Shown in pieces: positions 36,674-46,614 of a DNA stretch of 64,000 bases. Both the position numbers and the translations under genes were made by a program. The stretch covers positions 1 through 64,000 of the forward strand of contig CAVURM010000004.1 in assembly GCA_963743875.1 (NCBI GenBank). The letters are read 5' to 3'. The notes beneath the pieces are model-generated. The model worked only from the letters and a program-made list of their open reading frames with translations, ran no database searches and was not told the DNA's origin. Origin of the DNA: RHKX01 sp963743875. Lineage in GTDB: Bacteria; Actinomycetota; Thermoleophilia; Solirubrobacterales; 70-9. Position 1 is the first letter of the stretch, and each line of letters begins with the position of its first letter.

Positions 36674-37696
36674 ATGAGTCGTTCCTCCTCGCCGGAGCCG
36701 GTCACCGCGGTGACCGACCTCGCGTCGGCCTGGTTGCCGGCGCGGATGGTCGAGGTGGAGCGACGGCTCACCGAGATCGTCCAGGGCTGGGGCCCCGAGC
36801 TCGCCGTCGATGCGGGCGAGACCCTCTCGGCGGGCGGTAAGCGCATGCGACCGCTGCTCGTCCTGCTCTGCGCCGGAAGGCGCAGCGGACCCGAGGCGAT
36901 CCGCGCGGCCACGGCGATCGAGTTGGTCCACATGGCCACCCTGGTCCACGACGACGTCCTCGACGCCGCCCCCCTGCGCCGTGGACTGCCGACCGTCGTC
37001 GCGAACTCCGGTCGCCGCCGCGCCGTCGCCGCTGGGGACCTGCTCTTCTCGCGGGCGTTTGCGATTCTCGCCGACGACGGCGAGGGCCTGGATGCTCAGG
37101 GGGCTGAGGCATCGACCCGGCTGGGCACGGACCGGCAGGTTGAGCTGCTCGCGCACGCTTCGGTGGCGCTGGCCCGGGGCGAGCTGGCGCAACGCCGCGA
37201 CGCTTACGACACCGGCGTCTCGATCGAGCGCTACCAGCTCCGTTGCGAGCTGAAGACCGCGGCACTGTTCGAATGCGCGTGCGTGATCGGCGCGGCGCGG
37301 ACGCCGGGGGAGGAGGCGGCGCTGCTCACCTTCGGGCGCGCGATCGGCCTCGCCTTCCAGCTCCTCGACGACGTCCTCGACGTTCTCGGCCCACCCGAGC
37401 GGACCGGCAAGGCGCGCGGCACCGATCTGCTCGACGGCACCGTCACCCTTCCGTTCATCCTTGCCCGCGAGCGCGACCCGGGGCTGCTCGAGCTCGATCT
37501 GCGATCGCTCGATCCCGATGACGCCGAGGCGATCTGCGATCGGATCGCCGAAACCGGCGCGCCGGAGCAGGTTCGGGCCGAGGCGCGCGAACGGGTCAGC
37601 GAGGCGAAGCGCGAGCTGCGCGGCTCCGGGGTCGGCGGCGAGGAGCTGAAGATGCTGGAGCTGGTCGCCGACGGCGTCGTCGAGCGCTACAGCTGA
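36674..37696 (+). CDS. Polyprenyl diphosphate synthase
   Basis: The two Asp-rich motifs are VHDDVLDAAPLRRG and AFQLLDDVLDVLG, with GGKRMRPLL near the start. This is the trans-isoprenyl diphosphate synthase family, and next to ubiE it most likely makes the menaquinone side chain. Chain length cannot be judged here. Length (340 aa) is normal and the frame is intact. Confidence 0.92.
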   Translation: MSRSSSPEPVTAVTDLASAWLPARMVEVERRLTEIVQGWGPELAVDAGETLSAGGKRMRPLLVLLCAGRRSGPEAIRAATAIELVHMATLVHDDVLDAAPLRRGLPTVVANSGRRRAVAAGDLLFSRAFAILADDGEGLDAQGAEASTRLGTDRQVELLAHASVALARGELAQRRDAYDTGVSIERYQLRCELKTAALFECACVIGAARTPGEEAALLTFGRAIGLAFQLLDDVLDVLGPPERTGKARGTDLLDGTVTLPFILARERDPGLLELDLRSLDPDDAEAICDRIAETGAPEQVRAEARERVSEAKRELRGSGVGGEELKMLELVADGVVERYS

Positions 37697-37704
37697 AGGG
37701 GAAG

Positions 37705-37780
37705 GAGGGCCGGGCGGGTCAACCGGGACCAGGCCTTCGGCCTTGCTCTGGGACGGTCCCGTTTGACCCGCCCGGCCCTC
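37705..37780. terminator. Long hairpin between convergent genes
   Basis: GAGGGCCGGGCGGGTCAA plus CCGGGACC (37705-37730) pairs with 37755-37780 at 25 of 26 positions. The loop contains a smaller GGCC-TTC-GGCC hairpin. There is no T-tract, so it may be a bidirectional terminator or a folded repeat. Confidence 0.6.
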
Positions 37781-37840
37781 TCAGGCCAGGGGCGCGCGCA
37801 GTCGAGCAGCCCGGAGGGCTGCGAGTCGCGCGGTTGCCTC

Positions 37841-38197
37841 TTAGAAGTCTTCGGGGAGGATCAGGTCGCCGCCCAGGGCGGCGTTGAACCGGTGAAGCTC
37901 TTCCTCCATGTTCGAGCGCTCGAGCTTGCGAAGGTCCGCGTGGAGCGAATCCGTGCCGGCGTCGAGGATCTGGTCGAAGCGATCGAGCACCCGCTGCTCG
38001 TACAGGCCCACGGCGTGCCACTCGCATTCGGGGCACCGCAGCGAGACGCGCCAATGCGCCGAATCCATCGGCACCCAATCCAGCGGGTAAACCAGGCCCG
38101 AGGAGCACTCGGGGCAGATGTGCAGCTCCTCGATCAGGCAACTGCGCGACTCGGGATCATTCCCGGGCAGAGGCTGTTGTTCGTCGGATCGTTCCAT
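37841..38197 (-). CDS. Hypothetical zinc-ribbon protein
   Basis: This 118-aa protein has two CPEC motifs (HICPECSSGL and LRCPECEWHA) about 28 residues apart, a likely zinc ribbon, followed by a helical tail (RVLDRFDQILDAGTDSLHAD). ATG 38197 is chosen because the longer frame overlaps the dcd promoter and start. Function is unknown. Confidence 0.65.
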   Translation of the reverse strand: MERSDEQQPLPGNDPESRSCLIEELHICPECSSGLVYPLDWVPMDSAHWRVSLRCPECEWHAVGLYEQRVLDRFDQILDAGTDSLHADLRKLERSNMEEELHRFNAALGGDLILPEDF

Positions 38198-38306
38198 CGC
38201 TCCCGCCTCGTATCGGCAGTCGCGAGGTGACGTGAACCCCATCAATGGCGACTGGACATTCGTCCAGTCGCCCCTCCGCACCCCCGCGGAATAGACTGCC
38301 GCCGCG

Positions 38307-38876
38307 ATGGTGCTCAGTGACCGCACGATCCGGGAGGAGATCGATTCCGGCCGGATCGCCTTCGATCCCTACGACGCGAGCTTGATTCAGCCGTCGAGCG
38401 TCGACGTTCGCGTCGACCGGCAGTTCCGTGTCTTCCACAACGCCCGTCACCCATATATAGACGTGCGCAAGGAGATGGAGGACCTGACCGAGCTGGTCAC
38501 CGTCCCCGACGACGAGCCCTTCATCCTCCATCCCGGTGAGTTCGTCCTCGGCCAGACGCTCGAGCGGGTCAAGCTCCCCAACGACATCGTGGCCCGCCTC
38601 GAGGGCAAGTCAAGCCTCGGCCGCCTCGGCCTGCTCATCCACTCGACCGCCGGCTTCGTCGACGCCGGCTTCGAGGGCAACCTGACCCTCGAGCTCTCCA
38701 ACGTCGCCAACCTCCCGATCACCATCTACCACGGCATGCCGATCGGGCAGATCTCCTTCATGCGCATGGACGGCCCGGTCGAGTTCGCCTACGGATCCAA
38801 CGAGACCGGCAGCAAGTACCAGGGCCAGGAGGAACCGACGGCCTCGAGGTACTACCTGAACTTCAAGGACAAGTAG
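38307..38876 (+). CDS. dcd: dCTP deaminase
   Basis: This 189-aa protein has DASLIQPSSVDVRVDRQFRV, GKSSLGRLGLLIHSTAGFVD and GFEGNLTLELSNVANLPI, standard Dcd motifs with the catalytic Glu in DAGFEG. It converts dCTP to dUTP, or to dUMP in bifunctional forms. Its length and tail match the family. Confidence 0.95.
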   Translation: MVLSDRTIREEIDSGRIAFDPYDASLIQPSSVDVRVDRQFRVFHNARHPYIDVRKEMEDLTELVTVPDDEPFILHPGEFVLGQTLERVKLPNDIVARLEGKSSLGRLGLLIHSTAGFVDAGFEGNLTLELSNVANLPITIYHGMPIGQISFMRMDGPVEFAYGSNETGSKYQGQEEPTASRYYLNFKDK

Positions 38877-38998
38877 GCCCCCCAAGGTTCTTGGGCGCTT
38901 CGCGCCAGGGCTGCCGGCTGCGGCGGGAGGTTGTTTGGGCTGGGAGGACGCGAGGGTGGCGATGCCGATGCCAGCAAACCGACACAGGCCGGACTCCG

Positions 38999-39039
38999 TG
39001 GCAGATATATACGCAGGGAGAGGCAATAGCTGCCACCGG
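38999..39039. repeat. 41-base element with TGGCAG/CTGCCA ends, copy B
   Basis: Copy B is 35/41 identical to 23759-23799 without gaps, and upstream flanks share GCTGGGAGG and GCCGATGCC-like words. Here no AbiEi-DUF559 gene follows; the GntR gene begins 87 bases on. The 38877-39125 interval has no other gene. Confidence 0.7.
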
Positions 39040-39125
39040 AGCCACAGCACTCCCTCACAGCCCAAACCCAATCTCACCGGCCGACCATCCCCTCGGCAGG
39101 CCACATCCGCCGATAACCTCCCTTC

Positions 39126-39845
39126 ATGGCCCAGGAGGCACCCCGCGAGGGGAACATCATCAAGCTCAACACCGCCCGGCGTCGGCAGGGGACGCTGGCC
39201 CGGATCCATGCTTACGGGGCGATCCTCGATGCGATCGTCCGCTCGGAGTTCGAGCCCGGGCGGCAGCTGTCGGAGAACGAGCTCGCCGCCTGGCTGGGGG
39301 TCAGTCGGACACCCGTCCGGGAGGCGTTGGCGCGGCTGCGGGAGGAGGGGCTCGTGGAGATCGTCGCCCAGCTCGGCACGTTCGTCGCCCCGATCAGTCC
39401 GCGGGCGGTGACCGACGCCCAGTTCATCCGTGAGTCGCTCGAGTGTGCGGCCGTCCGCAAGGCGGCGGACCTGGCGACCGAGGACGACATCGCCGAGCTC
39501 GAGGCGATCGTCCGCAACCAGCATCGCGCGGTTCGGGCCGGCGACCACGACGCCTTCTATCTGCTCGACGACGAGTTCCACCATGCGCTCTGCGACCTGA
39601 GCGGCCACACCGCCGTCTGGAGCCTGAGCCAGCGGATCAAGCCGCACCTGAACCGGGTCCGGCGGCTCAGCCTGCCGGCGCCCAGCTATCTCGAGGAGAT
39701 GGTCGCCGAGCACGAGCAGGTCCTGGGCGCCGTCGAGCGCAAGGATCCCGACACGGCGGAGGCGGCGATGCGCCATCACCTGCGAATGGTCCTGCGGGAG
39801 ATCCCGCGCCTACGCGAGCAACACCCCGAGTACTTCGACGAATAG
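39126..39845 (+). CDS. GntR-family regulator with FCD domain
   Basis: The N-terminal winged helix has ENELAAWLGVSRTPVREALA, the GntR recognition segment. The C-terminal FCD domain has DDEFHHALCDLSGH and AEHEQVLGAVERKD, with His/Asp metal or ligand sites. Such regulators respond to small organic acids. The target is not evident; the nearest downstream gene is an exported beta-helix protein. Confidence 0.9.
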   Translation: MAQEAPREGNIIKLNTARRRQGTLARIHAYGAILDAIVRSEFEPGRQLSENELAAWLGVSRTPVREALARLREEGLVEIVAQLGTFVAPISPRAVTDAQFIRESLECAAVRKAADLATEDDIAELEAIVRNQHRAVRAGDHDAFYLLDDEFHHALCDLSGHTAVWSLSQRIKPHLNRVRRLSLPAPSYLEEMVAEHEQVLGAVERKDPDTAEAAMRHHLRMVLREIPRLREQHPEYFDE

Positions 39846-39995
39846 GCCGCCAGGTAATCCCCTGCTAAAGGAATCGGCGCATGGGCGCCTTGGATCGGTT
39901 AGGATCGCGCCACCGCGACTTCAGGGGAAGTTGTGTGTTGAGAAATTTGGCGGTCAGATCGGCCGCCGTGCCACAAGCCCTAGGAGAGTTCTTTG

Positions 39996-41422
39996 ATGAA
40001 TCGTCGTCTTGTCGTCCGAGTCGCCGCCGCATTCTTCGCTGTCGCGCTTCTCGCAGTTCCGAGTTCAGCCCTCGCCGGAAAGAACGGCGGCGGCAAGAAC
40101 AAGAACAAGGCCCTGGTCGTCTGTAAGCAGGGCTGCAAGTACCGGACGATTCAGAAGGCCGTCAACAAGGCCAAGAAGAACGACATGATCAAGGTCAAGC
40201 CGGGCAAGTACGTCGAGGGCGTTCAGGTCTTCGGCAAGAAGTACAACGGCCTGACGATCAAGGGCACGAAGGACAACCCGCGCAAGACGATCCTCGAGGG
40301 CAAGAACGCCCAGCTGCCCGGGCGGTGTCGGCGTTGCCAACAACGGCATCGAAATCACCGACGCGAGCAACGTCACGATCAAGAACATGTGGGTCCGGAA
40401 CTTCGAGACCAACGGCGTCTTCTTCCGCGACTCCAACAGCGACGACGACAAACTCACCTGCAAGAACTACGTCGCTCGACAACGTCGACGTCTCCTTCAA
40501 CCGCAGCTACGGGCTGTTCTCCTTCGGCTGCGTCGGCGGAACGTTCAGCAACTCCGAGGGCTGGGGTCACGGCGACTCCCCCTACTACGTCGGAGCCACG
40601 CCGTTCCAGAACGACCCGAAGACCATGACGATCAAGAACGTCGAGGCCTACGAGAACGTCCTCGGCTACTCGGGTACGAACTCGAAGTACGTCGTGATCA
40701 AAGACTCCGACTTCTACAACAACGGAATCGGACTGGTCCCGAACACGCTCGACTCGGAGCCGTTCGAGCCGACCGCAACCGGAACGATCAAGAACAACAA
40801 TATTTTCTGGAACAACTTCAACTACTTCCTGCCCAACTCGGGCGTCGAGACCGTCTCCAACGGCCTCGGCACGTTGCCGGATGACCTCGGCGGCGGCACG
40901 CTCCAGTACCCGACCGGCGTCGGAGTCGCGCTGTTCGGAGCCGACGGATGGATCGTCAAGGACAACCAGATCTTCGGCAACTTCAAGTGGGGCGTCGCGA
41001 TGTTCTCCGATCCGTTCAACACCGATCTGGACGCGCTCAGCCAGAACAACCAGGTTCTGAACAACGAGATGGGCCGTAACGGCACCGACACCAACCAGTG
41101 GGACTTCTGGGTCGACGGCTCCGGGAGCGGCAACTGCTTCAGCGGCAACGACAGCTCGACGAAGTCACCTTCGTCCAATGCGATCCCAACCGGCGCGACA
41201 GTCGGGCAGATGTACCCGGAGTGCCCAGTGCCCTCCGGCTCGCAGCCAAATGCCGGCGCCTCCGGAACCAGTGACGGCGAGATCAACCAGGTGCTCGAGC
41301 TGGTCGGCTACTCCAGTACGGACCCGCCTGAGAACCAGCAGTGCTCCTGGGACGAGCACGCTCATCCGCCGTTCGAGGACTTCGAACCGGTCGACGTCAC
41401 TCCCGGCCCGGTGTGCCCATAA
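39996..41422 (+). CDS. Secreted right-handed beta-helix protein, two frameshifts
   Basis: A signal peptide (RVAAAFFAVALLAVPSSALA) is followed by repeated short beta rungs such as LTIKGTKDNPRKTIL, GIEITDASNVTIKNMW and KYVVIKDSDFYNNGIGL. This is the parallel beta-helix fold of pectate-lyase-like proteins. One-base insertions near 40322 and 40473 are bridged. The stop TAA overlaps the ATG of the cupredoxin (TAATG). Such proteins bind or cut polysaccharides; the substrate is unknown. TAGGAGAG precedes the start. Confidence 0.75.
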
Positions 41423-41814
41423 TGCGGCGCGCTCTGGCAATAGCAGCCGCCCTGGTGGCCGTCGTCGCGCTCGCGGCGCCCGCTGTCGGAGTCGCTGGTA
41501 AGTCCGCCAAGGTCAAGGTCGAGGACGATTTCTTCTCGCCAAGCACTCTGAAGGTGAAGAAGAACACGAAGGTCAGCTTCAAGTGGAACGACGACAACCT
41601 GAACACCCACAACGTGACCCTGAAGAAGGGCCCGAAGGGCGTCAAGAAGTCCAAGAAGCCATGTGCGAAGGGCAACATCACGAAGTGCAACGTCTCTGCC
41701 AGCGGGTCGAGGGGAATCAACTTCGCCCCGACCTTCAACGAAAAGGGCACCTACAACTTCATCTGCACGATTCACCCGTCGGTGATGAAGATCAAGGTCG
41801 AAGTCAAGAAGTAG
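41422..41814 (+). CDS. Secreted cupredoxin (plastocyanin-like)
   Basis: A signal peptide precedes a type 1 copper domain. Ligands are visible as His in NTHNVTLKKG and Cys, His and Met in FICTIHPSVM. The region between is Lys-rich. It is an electron carrier or copper-binding protein outside the membrane, translated directly after the beta-helix gene and before the multicopper oxidase. Confidence 0.88.
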   Translation: MRRALAIAAALVAVVALAAPAVGVAGKSAKVKVEDDFFSPSTLKVKKNTKVSFKWNDDNLNTHNVTLKKGPKGVKKSKKPCAKGNITKCNVSASGSRGINFAPTFNEKGTYNFICTIHPSVMKIKVEVKK

Positions 41815-41832
41815 ACGGAGCCGTGAGCTGAG

Positions 41833-42888
41833 ATGAGCCTTCCCCCGATCGGGCGGCGAGACTTTTTCGCCGAGGCGGCTGGTGGGCTTCTGCTCTGCAC
41901 GATCGCCGGCAAGCAGTTCGCCCTCGACAAGGAGGCGGACGTCGAAGGGGTTGCGAAGACCCTTGACGTTCCGCCGAAGGTCCAGGCGGCACGGGAGCGC
42001 GCATTGGCGAACCCCGTTCAGGCCCAGTCGGTGCTCGCCAAGGCGGGCACCAACCGTGAGTACTGGATCCAGGCCGAACAGGTCAAATGGAACATCGTTC
42101 CCACCGGCCGTGACCAGATGCTGGGCAAGGACGTCAAGGGAAAGACCAAGTTCACCGCGTATGCCTACCGGCCCTACTCGCCGAACTTCGCAGCGCCGTT
42201 GGGTGAGGCGACCGTTCCGGGTCCGCTGATCGAGGCAAACGTCGGCGACACGATCACGATCCACTTCCGCAACAAGCTCAGCACCCCGGTCACGATCCAC
42301 CCGCACGGCGTCAAGTACTCCATCGATATGGACGGCGCCTACAAGGGCAAGTACACGGATCCCGGCGGGTTCGTCCAGAAGGGTGACGAGATGACCTACG
42401 TCTGGGAGGCGATCCCGGAGGCCGAGGGTGCGTGGTTCTACCACGACCACGGCCCAATGGATCCGATCCCGCTCTACAAGGGCCTGTTCGGCCCGGTGAT
42501 CATCCGCGATCCCAACAAGTCGCAGCCCGACAAGGAGTTCTTCACCGGGTTCCACTCCTTCCAGCCCGTCGCCACGGGGCTCGATCAACCCTTCTGCTGC
42601 ATCAACGGTCGCGCCTACGCCGGCAATACCCCGACGTTCCGGGCCAACGTCGGCGACGACGTCGCCTTCCACGTCTACGCGATCGACGACTACTTCCACA
42701 CCTTCCACCTCCACGCGCATCGCTGGACGCCGCCCACCGGCGGGCCGATGATCGACAACATCACGCTCGGCCCCGGCGACGGGACCACCGCACGGTTCAT
42801 CGAGGACAATCCCGGCCGCTGGTTCTACCACTGCCATGTGTTCAGCCATCTGCATCAGGGAATGAACGGTTGGTACATCGTCGAGTAG
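41833..42888 (+). CDS. Two-domain multicopper oxidase
   Basis: The four copper-binding motifs are HPHG, WFYHDHG, HTFHLHAHRW and WFYHCHVFSHLHQGM, giving type 1, 2 and 3 copper sites. The short length (351 aa) fits the two-domain laccase/nitrite-reductase-like group. The N-terminus has RRDFFAEAAGGLLL, a twin-arginine-like signal, and tatA/tatC lie downstream. The substrate is unknown. Confidence 0.9.
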   Translation: MSLPPIGRRDFFAEAAGGLLLCTIAGKQFALDKEADVEGVAKTLDVPPKVQAARERALANPVQAQSVLAKAGTNREYWIQAEQVKWNIVPTGRDQMLGKDVKGKTKFTAYAYRPYSPNFAAPLGEATVPGPLIEANVGDTITIHFRNKLSTPVTIHPHGVKYSIDMDGAYKGKYTDPGGFVQKGDEMTYVWEAIPEAEGAWFYHDHGPMDPIPLYKGLFGPVIIRDPNKSQPDKEFFTGFHSFQPVATGLDQPFCCINGRAYAGNTPTFRANVGDDVAFHVYAIDDYFHTFHLHAHRWTPPTGGPMIDNITLGPGDGTTARFIEDNPGRWFYHCHVFSHLHQGMNGWYIVE

Positions 42889-43595
42889 CGAGGACAACCG
42901 CCCTCGCCCTTCTGATCCTCACCTCGGCACTTCTTCTGCCGGCGCTGGCGGACGCCTCGAACCGGCGGATCTCGATCAGCAACTACCAGTGGTCGTCACC
43001 GGAGATCGAACTCGATCTCGGCGAGCACGTCACCTGGTACTGGACTGGACCGGACACGATGCATTCGATCACCGGTAATTCCCCGAACTCGGCCCAGTGG
43101 GATTCCGACCCGGGAACGCTACCGCAGCACAACGTCGGCGACGACTATCAAGTCAGCTTCGACAAGCCCGGCGTCTACGGTTTTCAGTGCAAGATCCACT
43201 CGCTGGTAAGGGGCACGATCACCGTCTCCAATACGCCGGGAGACCCGGAGGCTGAGCCCGACCCTGTTCCGAAGAACAACGTCGACCTGGTCAAGCCAAA
43301 GATGCGGTCGGTCCGGCTTCCCTACAAGTTCGGGCGCAGCGGAGCGTCGATGCACTACAACATGAGCGAGCGGGGCCAGCTGGTAGCCGAGTACTACCGC
43401 TACAGCGATAAGGGCAAGCCGCGCTATGTCGGCTATGCCAAGTACAAGTCCTACGTCGGTTACAACCGCGCCCGGATCGGCGCGCGCAAGCCCCACTTCA
43501 AGCCAAGGCGGGGGCACTACATGGTTGAGCTTCGGGTCACCGACGAGTCCAACAACACGTCGAAAGTGAAGCGCCGGGAGTTCCGGGTCTGGTAG
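42870..43595 (+). CDS. Secreted cupredoxin-like protein with basic C-terminal domain
   Basis: A signal peptide (TTALALLILTSALLLPALADA) is followed by a cupredoxin fold with His in DTMHSITG and Cys-His in GFQCKIHSLVRG. The axial Met usual after the Cys-His pair is missing. The C-terminal part is Lys/Arg/Tyr-rich with an Ig-like end (GHYMVELRVTDESNNTS). TTG 42870 is the best start and lies inside the end of the oxidase gene. Confidence 0.75.
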   Translation: MVHRRVARTTALALLILTSALLLPALADASNRRISISNYQWSSPEIELDLGEHVTWYWTGPDTMHSITGNSPNSAQWDSDPGTLPQHNVGDDYQVSFDKPGVYGFQCKIHSLVRGTITVSNTPGDPEAEPDPVPKNNVDLVKPKMRSVRLPYKFGRSGASMHYNMSERGQLVAEYYRYSDKGKPRYVGYAKYKSYVGYNRARIGARKPHFKPRRGHYMVELRVTDESNNTSKVKRREFRVW

Positions 43596-43658
43596 CTCGA
43601 GGCCCGGCCCGGGCCGGAAATTGCCATATCGGCCCGCTTGCCTCGATAGGATCAACGT

Positions 43659-43946
43659 ATGCCAAACATCGGCCCACTCGAGTTGGCGATCGTCGCGATC
43701 ATCGCGCTGATCATCTTCGGCCCGAAGCGTTTGCCTGAGCTCGGCCGCTCCCTCGGTGACGGCATGCGCGAGTTCAAGTCCTCGATCAGCGGTGAGGACC
43801 GCGACGATGACAAGGAGGATGAGGAAGACGATGACCTCCCCGTGATCGAGAACGGTGAGGACGACGAGGACGAGCTCGCCGGTGATGAGGCGCCGTCGGC
43901 TGACGCGTCGGAGTCGTCCGAAACCGCCGAGCGCACCCCGTCCTGA
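43659..43946 (+). CDS. tatA: Twin-arginine translocase subunit TatA
   Basis: The start GPLELAIVAIIALIIFGPKR, then LPELGRSLGDG, is the TatA membrane helix, FGP hinge and amphipathic helix. The 55-residue tail is extremely acidic (DDDKEDEEDDD). It works with TatC to export folded proteins such as the nearby Rieske and copper oxidase precursors. tatC follows 41 bases on. Confidence 0.93.
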   Translation: MPNIGPLELAIVAIIALIIFGPKRLPELGRSLGDGMREFKSSISGEDRDDDKEDEEDDDLPVIENGEDDEDELAGDEAPSADASESSETAERTPS

Positions 43947-43987
43947 AGCGCCACGTGGCGCTCGCTACCTGGGGCTGGAGCTGATTG

Positions 43988-44774
43988 ATGGCCCGCGTCA
44001 AGGCAGCCGACTTCGAGGATCGCCTGACGCTCGTCGAGCACCTCGACGAGCTGCGCAGCCGGTTGATCTTCTGCGCCGTCGCGCTCGTCATCGTCTCGGC
44101 CTTCTGCTTCTGGCAGAACAACCTGCTGCTCGACATCGCCAACGGGCCGTTGCCCGACGACGTCGAGCCGCTCACCTTCTCACCGTCGGAGCCGTTTCTG
44201 ACGACGCTGACGCTCGTCGTCTACAGCGCCATCCTGATCACGCTGCCGATCCTGCTCTACCAGGCCTATGCGTTCATCCTCCCGGCCCTGACGCCGACCG
44301 AGAAGAAGACGATTCTGCCGGTCCTGCTGATGGTTCCGGTCCTGTTCGTCCTCGGGGTCGTCTTCGCCTACTTCGTCGTCGTCCCGGCCGCGATCAAGTT
44401 CCTGCTCAACTTCAACAGCGACGAGTTCAACATCCAGATCCGGGCGCGCGAGTACTACAGCTTCTTCTCGCTGTCGCTGATCTCGGTCGGCATCCTGTTC
44501 CAGATCCCGATCGGGATCCTCGCCGTCACCCGCCTCGGGATCATCACCCCCGAGCAGCTCGCCGCCAACCGCCGTTACGCGATCCTGATCATCGCCGTGC
44601 TCGCGATGCTCCTTCCCGGCACCGATCCGATCACGATGCTGCTCTCGATGCTGCCGCTGGTCATCCTGTTCGAGTTCAGCCTGGTTCTCGCCAGGGTGCT
44701 GGGAAACCGTCGCCTGCAGAGAGGACGCCACCGACCTCGACGCAGCCGACCCGCCTGCCGAATCGACCGGCTAG
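43988..44774 (+). CDS. tatC: Twin-arginine translocase subunit TatC, one frameshift near the end
   Basis: TatC features are LTLVEHLDELRSRL, FSPSEPFLTTL, FVLGVVFAYFVVVPAAIKFL and LLPGTDPITMLLSMLPL, with six membrane helices. It recognises the twin-arginine signal. A one-base insertion near 44722 (CTGCAGAGAGG) affects only the cytoplasmic tail; corrected, it ends at TAG 44774, 10 bases before the next gene. Confidence 0.93.
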
Positions 44775-44784
44775 GCTCTCCGCC

Positions 44785-45553
44785 ATGCTCTTCGAACTCG
44801 GCGGCAAGCGCAAGCGCCTGATCCAGGTGATCTACGTCTGCCTGGCGGGACTCATGTTCATCGCGCTCGTCGGCTTCGGCATCGGCGGCGCCACCGGCGG
44901 CGGCGGGATCTTCGACGCCTTCGGCATCGGCGGCGGCGACACCGTCTCGAACCCTCAGTACGACCAGCAGATCGAGCGTGCCGAGGCAGACGCTCCAGAC
45001 CGATCCCAAGGACGAGAAGGCGCTGCTTCTGCTGGCCCGAACCCACTTCCTCGCCGCCCAGTCCGCCGTCGAGGTCGACGAACAGGGGCGGCAGACGATC
45101 ACCGACGACGCGCTGACCGATTTCGGGGCGTCGACGGACGCGTGGGAGCGGTACCTGGCGACCGATCCCAAGCAGCCCGACGACGGTGTCGCGGCCCTGA
45201 TGATCCGGGCCTACGCGACCTCGGCCGGCGTCGATCCGACCACGCTCGAGAACGATCTCAACCAGGCCTTCAAGGCGGCGCAGATCGTGGCCGAGGCGAA
45301 GCCGAGCGTCGGCACCGACACCCAGCTCGCGACCTACGCCTACCTGGCCGGGGAGGACGAGGTCGGAGCAGAGGCCGAGAAGCGCGCTCTCGCCGAGGCT
45401 CCCGACTCCGCCACGAAGAGCCAGATCAAGTCGCAGGTCGCCCAGGCCAAGCAGCAGGGCGCGGCGATCGCCAAGGCGCTCAAGAAGAGTGCGCCCGACG
45501 AGAGCCAGCTCCAGAACCCGCTCGGCGGCCTCGGCGGATCGACCGCTCCTTAG
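44785..45553 (+). CDS. Membrane-anchored TPR-like protein, one frameshift
   Basis: The N-terminus (RLIQVIYVCLAGLMFIALVG) is a membrane anchor followed by a Gly-rich linker. A one-base insertion near 44993 leads into helical repeats (PKDEKALLLLARTHFLAAQS, then AWERYLATDPKQPDDGVAAL) resembling tetratricopeptides. The C-terminus is low-complexity. It is next to tatAC, but a role in export is not shown. Confidence 0.7.
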
Positions 45554-45617
45554 ATAGCCCCGGCCTCCCGCGGCAGGGACACACACGCTGCGCCGCTCTC
45601 GCTACCATCACCGCCCG

Positions 45618-45690
45618 GGGCGATTAGCTCAGTTGGTAGAGCAGGAGACTCTTAATCTCAAGGTCGCTGGTTCGAACCCAGCATCGCCCA
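45618..45690 (+). tRNA. tRNA-Lys (CTT)
   Basis: Acceptor GGGCGAT pairs with ATCGCCC. The D arm is GCTCAGTTGGTAGAGC, the anticodon loop is CTCTTAA with anticodon CTT, and the T arm is GCTGGTTCGAACCCAGC. There is no encoded CCA. It reads 73 bases and lies convergently with the following epimerase gene. Confidence 0.95.
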
Positions 45691-45691
45691 T

Positions 45692-46586
45692 TCAGAAGCC
45701 GTCCCGCCAGGAGGGGATCGACGGCATCCAGTCCAGCTCGGCCTTCGCCTTGGCGTTGGAGGCTCCTCGCAGCTCGGTCATGTAGGCGACGCCGTAGGGG
45801 CCGATCAGCGGCCGGGCCAGCAGCGCGGGCAGCGTGCGTGGAGGCCTCGCCCCCACGCGCCGCAGCGAGCGCCGGCAACCACTCCGAGACGGGTGCCGGA
45901 TCGTCGTCGACGACGTTGAAGGTGCCGGCGACGTCGTGGTCGAGGGCCGCCACGACGGCCGTGGCCGCGTCGTCAGCGTGGATGAAGGAGAAGGTCGACT
46001 CGCGGTCGCCGCTGCGCAGGATCGGCAGCTTCCCGGCCCCGGCGGCCCGGCCCATGCTGCCGTGCTCGTCGAAGGCCGTCCCCCGGCCGTAGAGCTGACC
46101 GAATCGCAGGACCGTGCCGCCGGCCTGCTCGGTGGTGCGCTCGAGCTCGGCGATCGCCGGAACCACGGGCTCCATCACCGGCTCGTTCCAGAGCGGGTCG
46201 GCCTCCACGGCGAGTCCCGGCGCGGGACGGTAGACGAAGCTGATGCTCTGCGAAACCAGCCTGGCTCCCCCTGCCTCGGATGCCGCCTCGGCGAGGTTGC
46301 GCGTGCCCTCGGTCCGCAGGCGGTTGGTCGTGGCGAAGTCCCTGGCGATGCGGCGTGGGTTCACGGCGGCGGGGATCGCGGTCGCCAGGTGGACGATGGC
46401 CTCCGGCTTCCAGCTCCGGGTGAAACCGAGCAGGCCCTCGCGGTCGAACAGGTCGAGGCCGACCAGATCGGAGCGATCACCCGGCGTCGAGCGGGCGAGG
46501 CCGACCACGTCGTGGCCGGCCGACGCAAGTGCCGGCAGGGCCGATCGCCCCAGCACTCCGGTTGCTCCCGCTACGGCTACGCGCAC
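45692..46586 (-). CDS. NAD-dependent epimerase/dehydratase-like protein, one frameshift
   Basis: The Rossmann start VAVAGATGVLGRSALPAL and the SDR-like regions VHLATAIPAA and VLRFGQLYGRG place it in the extended SDR family. Tyr in SFVYRP may be catalytic. A one-base insertion near 45845 shifts the end; corrected, it reads LPALLARPLIGPYGV to PSWRDGF at 45692, two bases from the tRNA end. The substrate is unknown. Confidence 0.8.
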
Positions 46587-46614
46587 AGGACCATCGCCAA
46601 ACCGTTCCGTCGGG

